From Nymphalis io (Eukaryota > Arthropoda > Insecta > Lepidoptera > Nymphalidae), in assembly GCF_905147045.1 (NCBI RefSeq), contig NC_065902.1:5215377-5279376 (forward strand): a stretch of DNA of 64,000 nucleotides. The letters are read 5' to 3'. Positions 11,935 to 22,429 of this stretch are shown piece after piece. Both the position numbers and the translations under genes were made by a program. The notes under the pieces are model-generated. The model was not told the DNA's origin and ran no database searches. It saw nothing but the letters and a program-made list of their open reading frames with translations. How positions within the stretch are numbered: the stretch's first letter is position 1; every line of letters begins with the position of its first letter.

Positions 11935-12235
11935 TTTAAGTAAGGCCGACTGAATAGATACCACCTACTAATTCCATAGCTGTTTGATGGTTGAGACGAT
12001 AGAGCCGTCAAATGACAATACTTAGTATTGTTGTGTTCCGGTTTGAAAGGTGAGTCAGTATAACTACAGGCACAAGAGACATAACATCTTAGTTCCCAAA
12101 TTTGGTGGCGTATTGGCGGTGATGGGAAAGGTTAATATTTCGTATATCACCAATATCTATGGGCGGTAGTGACCACTTACCAATAGATGGCTCATTTGTC
12201 CGACTGTCCAATTTTATAAAAATAATAAATGTCCT
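11935..12235 (+). repeat. Dispersed LINE-tail-type repeat
   Basis: It shares TTGTTGTGTTCCGGTTTGAA, AGAGACATAACATCTTAGTT, GGTGGCGTATTGGCG and GACCACTTACCAATAG with the copies at 19622, 31945 and 48836. The family ends in an A-rich stretch and has no reading frame of its own. It is probably the 3' tail of a LINE, but I cannot assign the parent from this window. Confidence 0.75.
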
Positions 12236-14280
12236 ACATTACTACCTTAAATTGAATTCAATTTGTCATTATCTAAAAATGAGTGTTGAATTCTTAAAAG
12301 TAAGCTCTAAGTGAAAATAACTATTTCGATTATTTATTCTAAAAAGCGCGACCTTCTTTCATTTATTATGTATGCCGTACAATGTTCGCAGCATCGTAAT
12401 TTTTCGCACTCGTAAGACGTTTTAGAATGTTTAATATTTTTTGTTGAAAGTAAAGACATTTTATCACCGTCTTACAATAACAACCCTCGCCACTATTTTA
12501 ATATAATCCAGACACATCTTAACCAGTTGGTAGTAGTATATATAGTAGACTGGATTATCCCCCATTTTCTAGGAAACACTTTAATTACAACTAAAAACAT
12601 TTATAAATTTAGCTTCTTAACACTTTGTAAAGGTAGTATTTCTTAAAGATGTATTCTATATATCGTCGCTCTCACCTTGTTTCGAGTTTTCTAACTCGTT
12701 GTACTACTACTTACATCCATACTTTATAGCATATGTATACTTTAAAACTATAAAATCAATTATGACGAAGTTCAATGTCTACTGGTACTATTTACCGTAC
12801 ACATAAAAAAAACATAGAAAAGTAAACTTTTCTGTTTATACATATAAAATAAATACAGTATGCATTTTTTTGTCTCCTTATGTATCATTTAACTATATTT
12901 GAAGTTTTATGATTATTCTGTTGAAAAAAAATCCTTATTCATTCATTTTGCATCAAAAAATTTGGGACGTGATCGTTATGAAAATCTGCATGAAATTTTG
13001 TTTCATTTATGTAAGCCGCTTATCTTTCTGACTTTCCATTCGGCACGAATTTTTAATACGTACCCAATGAAACCAATTGCCAATATTTTCAGGGTTATTT
13101 ATTTCTATAATACCTCACCCTAAAAAGGTGATGGGTACGATTACCTAAAATATATATGTACCGTATTTCTATAATATATATAGACGGTAACACCCACACT
13201 CCATGATGATGCGCGTAATGAACGTGAACGTAATAAGCTTACATTATTTACTTATTATTCATCTATTAAAGTAATACAGTCCAAACAACAGCATTGCGAT
13301 CCCCAAGACTTCAGCCTAAGTGTTTAACGCACATAAGACTTTTTATAGCCTCAGTTAGAAATATTTATTCAAGAGCAAGGGTACAGCAACGGAGAAAGAT
13401 CTAACATCCTTACAGTAGATAAGGCTCAGGTACCAGATAACAGAACGGTCAACCTCATCTAATGTGCGACGAGAAAACTACAGTTACAAGATAGCATATC
13501 TCATGTAGTTGTTGCAATATTGCGGCACACGCTAAGCTTTGTATATTACACCGACTACGACAGCTAAGACGCGTCGGGGGAACTGCTGAAGTTATAAACT
13601 GTGACTCCAAAGGAGATTCTAGACCTCAACCTTAAAATTGCGATCCATAATAGAAATGACATAATCACAATCAAGCTTGTCGAATGCCATCCAGACCAAC
13701 CTAAAAATCCAGAATCCCACGAAGACCTAAAGAACACTAGACAACAACACATACGACCAAAAGAACTTCAACTGTCATTAAAATGTGTTTGGCTCAAAAT
13801 ATTAATGAATTCTAAATACACTATATCAATACATTAAAATCCATAAAATACACTTTTAGTAGGTACTACGCTGAGTACCTTTTGATTTTTACTTGTTTTT
13901 ACGTATTCGCGCCAACCGTGATGATGCACGTTTTATTATTTTATTCCTTTTTACTAATGGAACGATATTTTTCTTAAGACCTTTTTCTTTTTCCATAGTA
14001 ATAGTACGAAGCCCCTCCATGCGAGTCGCCTTTGACCGGTTCATTAATTTATATTAAGCTGAACTAAACCATTTTATAGCTAAATAGCGTTCCTGTAAAA
14101 TATAGCGATTGTAATAGTTTATTAGTTGATAAATAATTTGTTATGTAACAACACATCGGAAACATTATAAATAAAAACTTTACTGCATTTTATCTTGCAC
14201 TTATCGTTAGCTTATCAGTTAGGTCTTAGATTAGAATTCGGGCCCATAAAATTAAGGATTTTATTTCAAGATTTTTTTTA
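12236..14280. other. AT-rich stretch with a GC-balanced unassigned patch
   Basis: No gene is supported. 13290-13800 is noticeably less AT-rich and contains a 78-codon plus frame (13601-13837) that starts with GTG rather than ATG and has no domain I know. It may be a decayed transposon. CATTCGGCACGAAT at 13037-13050 repeats a 14-mer at 9860-9873. Confidence 0.4.
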
Positions 14281-14470
14281 ATAGCAGCCTGGAGTTGAAA
14301 ACTTCGCTCATATACATACGTAGAGAGGTTAGTCTTGACGTCTCTCGTATCCAATCATATCGGATTGCCATTCCACATCGGTCTATAAGTCGGAAGTATA
14401 ATAGAGGTGGTGTACACCTTAAGACAAATACCAGAGTGTTTGCGCACTAACTTGTAACACTAACACAATA
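14281..14470 (+). repeat. Degraded third-family SINE body
   Basis: AGCCTGGAGT, GGATTGCCATTCCA, ATCGG.CTATAAG and GTGTTTGCGCACTAAC occur in the order seen in the intact copies. The tRNA-like head is absent or unrecognisable. Confidence 0.6.
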
Positions 14471-15268
14471 AATTCTTGAGTTTTTGAAATACTGTTTCCC
14501 AGTTAATTCCGTAGTGGTCATGGCGAGGGACAAAGGGCCGTAATACGCCTGAAGCTAAAATCATTTCCAATATTATTATTGTACTGAGCAGGACAAAAGA
14601 AGACTACGTGCGCGTCTACAATGTCGATTGATTAGGTGCGGAAAAATCTCTATAGTGAGTAATATTGTATAAACCTCATCGGTACCCTATTGAAGCGAAG
14701 TATAACCTTTACTCCCCTAGGAAGATATTACCTTATTTCTTACGTTATTGACAATCGATATCAATGTCGTAAATGACGCTATTCAATAACATTAACACTG
14801 CTAATGTCGTTCTTTCGACCTGATAATTAATTAAGGTACAATATTTAATATTTATTATTATAATCGAAATCGTCGTGTTAAAATTATATTTAGAATTAAA
14901 ATGAATATGAGTTGACAACGTGTTAGGCAGACTTACATCTTGACTGTCTACGTAACATTCACATCAACCCTATTTCTTCGAAATATTTTTTGATCGCAAG
15001 AGCTTAACCTAGAGAGCCATCGTGATTTTATCTTATGTATCCTACATTTCCGCTTGTATTTTTAGATATTTCCTTATTCTAGCAAAATACCAAAATCCAC
15101 CTATATATTGTGATATTTATTGACATTTTAAAGATCTTAAATTAAAAGTTTTGTTTTCTGATTGTTGTATCCGCATTCACCACAAAAGCTCTTGTTCCAG
15201 CAATAGTCTCTTCAAAAACATTAAGAGTTATCAAAAGTAACTATTTTTCATAAAAGTAATAAAGTAAG
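14471..15268. other. AT-rich intergenic stretch
   Basis: I see nothing recognisable apart from short A/T runs. Confidence 0.5.
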
Positions 15269-15382
15269 TAACAGCTTGTAAATATCCCGCAGCTGGGCTA
15301 AGGCCTCCGCTTTTTCTGTCGAGGAGGTTTTGGAGCTTATTACACCACGCTGCTTTAATGCAGATTAGTAGAATACACACAT
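15269..15382 (-). repeat. Metulj-type SINE 3' fragment, minus strand
   Basis: Only the 3' third of the SINE is present: AACAGCTTGTAAATATCCC, GCTGGGCTAAGGCCTCC, GAGCTTATTACACCACGCTGC. The tRNA head is missing, so this is a truncated copy. Confidence 0.75.
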
Positions 15383-15604
15383 CGAATCCAGATGCGGATC
15401 ATAAAAAAAATTACGTAAAAAATAATAATACTGGTACTAATGTTATATCAGTAAAAAAAATCATGTTAGGTGTAAAATTTTAAATTATATCATTAAGTAT
15501 TTTTTTTAATAGCTGTTCTATTTAGAACCTTACAATGTTACTAGCTACACTGAATACAACAAAATTGTTCGTACGTGTGCATTTACAGTTTATATACATG
15601 ACCG

Positions 15605-15758
15605 AGGCACCCGCAGACGCTATCAAACGCAATAAATGTCTCACTTTACGACACGTTAGCTCCGACGCGTCATTTCCCAAGAAAATATTTTACTCGTCCT
15701 GACAGACGTTTTCGTAATAAACCTATCGCAAAGCTAGGTGTAACTCGTTTAATTTCTA
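15605..15758 (+). repeat. Unassigned two-copy dispersed repeat, copy A
   Basis: Positions 15617-15758 align with 28636-28794. Both contain ACGCTATCAAACGCAATA, ATGTCTCA, GACGC.TCA and CGTAATAAAC in the same order and spacing. There is no tRNA-like head, poly-A or long reading frame. I do not recognise the family. Confidence 0.6.
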
Positions 15759-15784
15759 AGTCAAAATAAAAGTTGTATGAACGA

Positions 15785-15816
15785 AAATATTAGTATCATA
15801 AATGATACTAATATTT
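15785..15816. repeat. Perfect 14-bp inverted repeat with 4-nt loop
   Basis: AAATATTAGTATCA (15785-15798) and TGATACTAATATTT (15803-15816) are exact reverse complements around TAAA. It lies within an unlikely 66-codon frame (15777-15977). Confidence 0.85.
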
Positions 15817-15976
15817 ATTTAAACCATAAAATTAAAATTAAAGTTGACGCTTTATTTGTCTATTTTCTTTCGTATTTTTTTCAGTTATCTTTTGTAATAT
15901 TAAAAAACGCTTCCGAAAAGTATAGTAACGTGGTAAAATATATTGAACATTTCAAAAGCAAACAAGATATCAAATG

Positions 15977-18021
15977 AATTATCTTAAAATCCATCTATAT
16001 CAACCGATCTCTGAACGATATCACATCACGATAAAAAATTCTAAACAAAAGCATCCATTTTCCACGGAATTTAAAGATCTTTTCAATCCTTTCAGCACAG
16101 AGAACGAATATTGAAATAAACATGTTGCAAGTCCCGTTACCTTTGTTGCAAGCAGAAAGCTTGATATAAAAGGATACATTTCTGTCGCTATACCTACGCG
16201 TGTTCACTTTCATTATTACATATTTAATGCACTGGCTTAAAAATATCACGACGTTTTATATTTAATTTATATTTTAGTTGCAAGTATATCTAACAATAAA
16301 ACAAACAAACATTATTATTATCAATAAATAAAGCAATGTAAGCCGCAAAGTTAGTAATATTACTACTACATAAATGAATGCTCATTGGAATAAATTGCTA
16401 AAGGAATGATCATATTATTATGTGCGTGATTTTTTCAAATACTAAAAAATAATAATTGTAATAATAAAATTAGTAAATAGCTGTTTCTTTTCACGTAAAT
16501 ACTTATATGAAGATTTTAATACATAAGACAGCGGTTTATAGCTTTTGAACGGCTTAAATTTTAGACCTCGGGTCTGACCCATCTGAAGAATCTGTGACCT
16601 TATGGCCACTAGACCACCGTCGAGCCTATCAAACTCATGTTAATATACATATAGAGCTATTACTAGTTTGTATAACCAAATTATTTCTTGTAATGTATTC
16701 AGGATGTTCGAATACTTTACAAGATAAGATTTGGTATTTACTGGCAGTATTATCCATCATCTTAGAATATATAACTAAATATTGAGCTTTTAATACTGTT
16801 GCTTTGATTTTTAAATTATGTAAATTTAAAACCAGAAACCAAATGAGCGGTTTATTTAGAATAATATGTCTTATTGCAAAAATTGGAATACTTTGTTTGG
16901 TAAACCTGGGTTAATCTTTTAACTGATATTACTTACAGTTATTAATTAACAGTACACTTACAGTTTATCATACTGTTAATTCTCCTTTCATTAATAAAAA
17001 AATAATTAATACAACTGTTAATATTCATATTTAGTAGTTGACTACGGGAATAGAAAATGGTGTTGTTATATTGTGGTCATGAACGAGCTGATGGACGACA
17101 TCATCTGTCATTTTGATACCGACTCAACAAATGCCTCTCTGCGTGTGACATGAATTTGCAGGCACACTTTCGGGCTTACTGAATTTCATTGTTATCGTCT
17201 CACTGATTATGTAAGACATTTTGAATGCTAGATATATTTTTAAGTGATTTTTTCAGAATTTCTTTTATTTATCTAAAATTTATTTGTTAAGAAAAAAATT
17301 AAAAACACTTATTCTCAAGCCCAAAATCACTTGTCAGGGTAAATTCCTGCCATCCTCGGTAGGCTTAGGTTAAATTTACACAATAATCAATTAAAAGATT
17401 ACTTAATATAAATTTAATAAAAAAAGATATTTTCTAAATACACCCAATAAAAAGACACGTAACAAATCTTGTTACATAAGTGAATTTAATTTGACATAAT
17501 TTGACATTAAACATACTGAACAAATGTTACTTGCCTCGAAGCCAACTTCATTCTCATCGTATTCATTAAGTCGGGACAAATTCTTGAAAAGTGCTATGGG
17601 GGTGTAGATATTAAACGAGTTACACCTGTTCTTGCGTAAGTATGCCTTAACTTTTGTCACAAAACGTCTAAGTATGTCTAAGTACTTATATTAAATACTT
17701 TCTTGAGACGTACACGAAACGGAACGGCTTAATTACTGAACAAGATGAAATGGCTAAGAAGCTAATAAAAATAGGCATTGTAAGGTATCGGTAAATGCTC
17801 CAAGATTCATTTAACGAGTATCTTGTATATTAGCAATTTACCTCATGATATACAATATATATACTTATATAACATATGCGCATGAAATTATAAAGACCAA
17901 ATGTAAAAAAAAGAAAAGATTAAAAATATTGTGCCAAATTATAATAAGTTTTATTGCTTTAGTATATCACTATATCAATAATTCAAACTTAATAGTTATG
18001 ACTGCTGAAATTTTTAAATTC
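15977..18021. other. AT-rich intergenic stretch
   Basis: No gene is supported. About 16560-16640 may hold a worn minus-strand head of the third SINE family (CTTATGGCCACTAGACCACC), but it is too short to be sure. The small frames at 15995-16249, 16594-16785, 17472-17660 and 17845-18066 show no domains and have AT-driven composition. Confidence 0.4.
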
Positions 18022-18215
18022 TTTTTTTTTTTATCTTTATTTAAGAGGGGTTTGGTCACCGAGTGATCATGCCACCCCTATAGGAATAACTAAATATCAG
18101 TTTACAAAATCAACTTATAAATAACAAAAATTAAATAATTCTATGTCTTAATCCTACTTGTACTACTCTATATAACATTCTAGCCTGATCCGAGACAGGA
18201 TAGGCTTTAAATTCT
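18022..18215 (-). mobile_element. Truncated LINE-like 3' end, minus strand
   Basis: Read on the minus strand, this segment ends with GGTGACCAAACCCCTCTTAA, then AATAAA (18036-18041), then an 11-nt A tract (18022-18032). That is the structure expected of a retrotransposed 3' end. I recognise no coding sequence, so a LINE 3' UTR and a processed-RNA insertion are both possible. The right edge (about 18215) is a guess based on composition. Confidence 0.5.
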
Positions 18216-18404
18216 TAATATGCACGTAAATTCATAATCTATTATAATACAGATTTAACTAATTTTGAATCATTATTATTTAAATATTATTGTTAACTTT
18301 ATAATATGTCATTACTTGTTGACTACATTATAAGAAAATAACAAATATAAAAAACAAGCAATTACCTAAATATTGTTGAATTAATGTTGACTTTTAGTTA
18401 AAAA

Positions 18405-18706
18405 GCCGAGATGGCCTAGTGGTTAGAACGCGTGAATCTTAAGCGATGATCGTGGGTTCAAACCCGGGCAAGCACCACTGAATTTTCATGTGCTTAATTT
18501 GTGATTATAATTCATCTCGTGCTTGACGGTGAAGGAAAACATCGTGAGGAAACCTGCATGTGTCTAATTTCATTGAAATTATGTCACATGTGTATTCTAC
18601 CAACCCGCATTGGAGCAACGTGGTAGAATAAGCTCCAAAACCTTCTCCTAAAAAAGGGAGAGGAGGTCTTAACCCAGCAGTGGGACATTAACAGGCTGTT
18701 ACTGTA
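18405..18706 (+). repeat. Metulj-type tRNA-derived SINE, full length
   Basis: The head GCCGAGATGGCCTAGTGGTT has B box GGTTCAAACCCG. The body (GCAAGCACCACTGAATTTTC, GTGAAGGAAAACATCGTGAG, CCGCATTGGAGCA) is complete and it ends CAGCAGTGGGACATTAACAG-GCTGTT. TTTTAGTT at 18392-18399 and again at 18707-18714 is a candidate target-site duplication. The minus frame at 18584-18862 is a shadow. Confidence 0.9.
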
Positions 18707-18714
18707 TTTTAGTT

Positions 18715-19621
18715 TATTATGTATATTCGTTGTTCTACTTGTTGGTGTTGACAAATAATTTATTGAATAGTTAGACAGAGAAGGATTCAAGTCGCATTTT
18801 TGACAATTAAGATAATGACCAACGTGTTTTTTGACTATTATAACTATGCCTGATAAATTCATTACGATATTTGCATGTTGTGATGGATAGTGGATGTTTT
18901 TATTAATTTTGATTCCTTCTGGTATTTTTAAAACATTTTTAACAACAAATCAACACCAGTAATAATTGACATCATGATGCAATTTGTAACAAAAATGTTT
19001 TTGGTTTTACCTTGTAAAAACTAGATCTCAACACGCAATCCGCAATGCTCGAAAAAGAATCTAAAGAAGTCTATCAGTTTCCGGCATAAAGAGTATCTTT
19101 CAATGCTCTTGTAGCCAGATTAAAAATATAGATAATTATTGATTAATATAAAAAATGACAGATACGTCAGTAATATTTAATAATAATTCGTATCACATCT
19201 AACTTATGTTTGTATTACAATCTGACTTAGTCTTACAATCTGAAGAACAGTTTATTAAAATTAACAATGATACTATATTGATAACACGGAACATTCGGTA
19301 GCACTTATTCTTTTCTATTTTTCTTTCCTGAATTGATGTGATAATTAAAAGAGGAATTTAAATACATAATTATGAAACTGTGCCTCATAGTGCAGATGTT
19401 TCGTTTTGACGTTGTGGCTTCATACGTGTTTAATCAGTAGGAATGAAATCTTAGGATTCTAAGCGATATTTGCTTGCTAAACGATGTTTTAATCTATTTG
19501 TGCTGTAACTCGACTGTTTATATGTTTTGCTTGTCTTTGTCATTTTTTATTATTTATTTATATCTAATTCTAATTTCATTTTTTTTTCAAAAATTTCTGT
19601 AGCTTAAAAACCTTGTTTTTC
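18715..19621. other. AT-rich intergenic stretch
   Basis: I see no gene or known repeat in this interval. Confidence 0.5.
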
Positions 19622-19896
19622 TTTTTTTTTTAAGTATAGATAGGCGGATGAGCATATGGGCCACCTGATGGTAAGAGGTCACCAGCGCCCATAGACATTG
19701 GCATTCTAAGAAATGTTAACCATCGCTTACTTCGCCAAAGCGCCATCAACCTTGGGAACTAAGATGTTATGTCCCTTGTGTCTGTAATTACACTGGCTCA
19801 ATCACCCTTCAAACCGGAACACTACAATACCGAGTACTGCTGTTTTACGGTAGAATATCTGATGAATGGGTGGTAACTACCCAGACGAGCTTGCAC
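19622..19896 (-). repeat. Dispersed LINE-tail-type repeat, minus strand
   Basis: Read on the minus strand this is one of the best copies: TGCAAGCTCGTCTGGGTAG, ATTCATCAGATATTCTACCG, TGTTCCGGTTTGAAGGGTGA, GACATAACATCTTAGTTCCC, GACCTCTTACCATCAGGTGG, ending in a 10-nt A tract (T run at 19622-19631). Its 5' edge directly abuts the A-rich tail of the R1-clade relict at 19897. Confidence 0.8.
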
Positions 19897-20375
19897 CTTT
19901 TCTTTTTTCTTTCGCGAGCGCGAGGCCATCCCAGCTGCCGTCCTCCACAGGGCCGTCTAAAATAGGACACGCGAGGCCCGCCGTGAGGTGCCATGCATCC
20001 ACGGCCCCAGGGTTTCGCCCTATCTTTTAAGCCCCGGGCGTCTGGGCTATGAGAGGGCCGAGACGACGCCGTCCCCGTCTCTGCCGAGCAGGATCGGTCC
20101 TTTTCCGTTCCCGCTCCGCCGTCTCCTTCAGGACTATGACGGTCTTACAGAAGGAGGCTACGGCCCTTCACGCCGATTCCCTGCGAAATATCGCCGACAA
20201 GATTGCTCGGCTTTGGTCGACTTCACGGACCAGGATCTCCCTCTCCGCACTCCACGCGGGGCACACCTCCAACGTATGCTGAGCGGTGTCCCGGTCCGCG
20301 CCACAGTGGTGACACATTACACAGGTATTCTCCAAAACAACCGTGACCGGTCATTACCTGCACTAGTAATCTTAA
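19897..20375 (-). pseudogene. R1-clade ORF2 C-terminal relict, minus strand
   Basis: The minus strand encodes the C-terminal end of a non-LTR retrotransposon ORF2. A stretch reading VMTGHGCFGEYL (about 20310-20365) is followed, in another frame, by the zinc knuckle CHHCGADRDTAQHTLEVC (about 20265-20320) and then by AWSAERE, which is the R1-clade arrangement. The frame change between the two blocks implies a deletion of a few residues. Further on there is an in-frame TGA before the basic, ETAERERKR-containing tail. The left end has an A-rich tail (19897-19912). It belongs to the same clade as the element at 22167-27833 but to a different family, since the protein sequence differs strongly. It is not functional. 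Plus-strand frames here are shadows. Confidence 0.8.
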
Positions 20376-22150
20376 TAATAAATTCTCTTGTCAGTTACGT
20401 CTAGGCAGTCGGAGTTTTTGTTACTTTAATTATAAATAAGACAAAATACCTATTATTATAAAAATATATAATATGAAGTCAATATAGATCAGTTCTGGTT
20501 TTAAATCTTTTTGATATCATTGTCTATCAACGTATTTATACTATATTATTAAATAAATAGTATTTGTATTGTCAATCGCACTTGAAAACACTTTTACAAT
20601 ACAATAGTACAGCAACAAGTTGGTCGTTGTTTTATTTTGGGATGTGCATATCGCGGCAATAGTAGTTAACATTCAACGTGAAAACCAACGCCACAGCAAA
20701 TCCTGTATAACTTTGAGGAACAACTAATTTCGAGGTTTTATTTGCAAAATAAATTTAAAATTGCGTGCAACATACATAGTACCGGCGTATAAAATTTACT
20801 CTGTAATAATTTTGTCTATTATATAAAGCATTCTTGAAAAGTACTTAGTGGATTTCTGTTATTTATAAAAGAACAAAATTTGGTGATGGTGATGGTGAAT
20901 AATCACCTAAATAGAAATATGAACAAAACATAAAATGTTAATTTAGTTAATATATGACTTTAAACAAAAACAAATATTCTTACACTATTTGTTTTTTTAA
21001 GAATTTTTGAATTACCATCTAGATATATATGCATTTTATATTCTCTAGTATGTTTTAAAATAATCAGCGAGATCAGAAATACAGTCATCAAGAGATCTGA
21101 CTGTACTTTCTTTCTTAAATGTACAAAATGTAAAAAGCAATACGTTAATTTTCTAAATGTTTATAAATTTAACGCAGTTATATAACGAAAATCGGTAGTA
21201 ACGTTATTGAGAAATAAAACAAAATCTATAAAAAGCGTATCTATCACATAATCGGATACCTGTCACATATAGTTTTGCCAATTTTACTGACCATTTACGT
21301 ACCAATCTCAATAAAATAAAGCCCAAATCGTCCAAATCTGTCTTGTCTATTTTAAATAATCGATAAAGACAACTTAAAAAAAAAACTTGTGCGTCATTTG
21401 ACCTCGTTCTTGTTTTCAAGTCGACCAAAAATATATTTAAATAAAAAAGTATTAAGTATATAATTTTCATTGAATTTTCCGTGGGGTTTAAAAGTGTTTT
21501 CATTTAGACTAAGATTTTTTTACATTAAGAATCTGAAAGTAGTTGATTCCTCCTTCGGCATAGTCACGCCCCTAGGATAAAATGGAAAAATTACCTTCTT
21601 TTCCATTTACCTCTTTCAGGGAACAATCGCAGTCTGGAAGAACTCCAATAAACAGAGGCTATGAAATGGAGGCAGCCAAGCGTTTCTTAACCGGAAACAA
21701 TATCAAGTTGAAAAGTAGGCAACGTTTGCCCGCTTTCATTAGGTTTTACTATTCGTTGTGAGTTCAGTGAAAGAATGATTCCGGTTATGAGAAGTTTTAA
21801 CAAGAACCTTATAATTGCCTCTCGTGAAAAGTTCCGTCGGTTTACTCGAGAAATCTTAAATTTTCTTTGCTGGTCAATGTATTGTATATTTCATAGTACA
21901 TCATGATTTTCGTACAAATTTAATATTATTCTGTATAAAGAGTACACTAACTACTAACTAATTATCGCAATGCTATTTCAATGGATATCATATTATTTAT
22001 GTATGTAATAGGTTAATAAACAAACGTGACATTAAGTAACTTGTAAACGGTTGTCTAGTTATAGTTTCTAATAACGGTACCGAAATTCTTTAAACTAAAT
22101 TTTATTAACTCATTTATAATGATATATAGTATAGTACTATTGTCTTCCCT
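20376..22150. other. AT-rich stretch with one small candidate ORF
   Basis: Mostly AT-rich single-copy-looking DNA. 21540-21850 is GC-richer and carries the small open frame listed separately. The 99-codon minus frame at 21204-21503 has no domain and is probably chance. Confidence 0.4.
21582..21761 (+). CDS. Candidate 59-residue small ORF, unknown
   Basis: ATG at 21582 in context AAAATGG, stop TGA at 21759-21761. The product would be basic and soluble with no membrane segment, starting MEKLPSFPFTSF and containing an RGYEMEAAKRFL stretch. The composition is more GC-balanced than the surrounding DNA, and codon use is not simply AT-driven, which is what makes it stand out. A pyrimidine-rich tract ending CTCTTTCAG at about 21619 could instead be a splice acceptor inside the frame, in which case only the distal part would be an exon. 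I recognise no family. A relict of a transposon or an exon of an unseen gene is equally possible. Confidence 0.25.
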   Translation: MEKLPSFPFTSFREQSQSGRTPINRGYEMEAAKRFLTGNNIKLKSRQRLPAFIRFYYSL

Positions 22151-22166
22151 ATCAATAAGACGCACT
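22151..22166. repeat. Target-site duplication, left copy
   Basis: ATCAATAAGACGCACT is identical to 27834-27849. The last T could belong to the adjacent T run, so the duplication is 15 or 16 bp. Confidence 0.92.
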
Positions 22167-22185
22167 TTTTTTTTTTTTTTTTTTT

Positions 22186-22429
22186 CTCGCTGGAAAAACA
22201 CATTTATGTGTTTCCCCCACATAAGGTGGGGGGGGTATGTGGGACTCGCCGGCGCTGAAGGCGCCGGAATACCCACTAAAAACCAGCGGTACCCACTCCA
22301 TCTTGTCGGGGGACGTCACGGGATCGCTTGCGCATACTACCGTGCCGTCCCGACGGTTGGCCCGCTTCTGCGGGCCTCCAAATCCTAGGGGGTACTCGGG
22401 GTACAGAGACCCTCTGGCCCCGGCGACAC
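22186..22429 (-). other. Retrotransposon 3' UTR with terminal stem-loops
   Basis: Given here in plus-strand coordinates. Three short inverted repeats lie between the ORF2 stop and the A tail: CCGGCGC/GCGCCGG (22249-22255 with 22261-22267, loop TGAAG), CCCCCAC/GGTGGGGG (around 22215-22233) and AAACACAT/ATGTGTTT (22196-22213). The GTGGGGG-AAACAC block next to the tail is also present in the relict at 9363-9533. R1-type enzymes are known to recognise 3' UTR structure, so this is a plausible reverse transcriptase binding site. Confidence 0.65.

Noticed and set aside
18405..18480. tRNA-like head as a tRNA gene
   Set aside because: It recurs with a constant SINE body many times in the window and has no proper acceptor stem.
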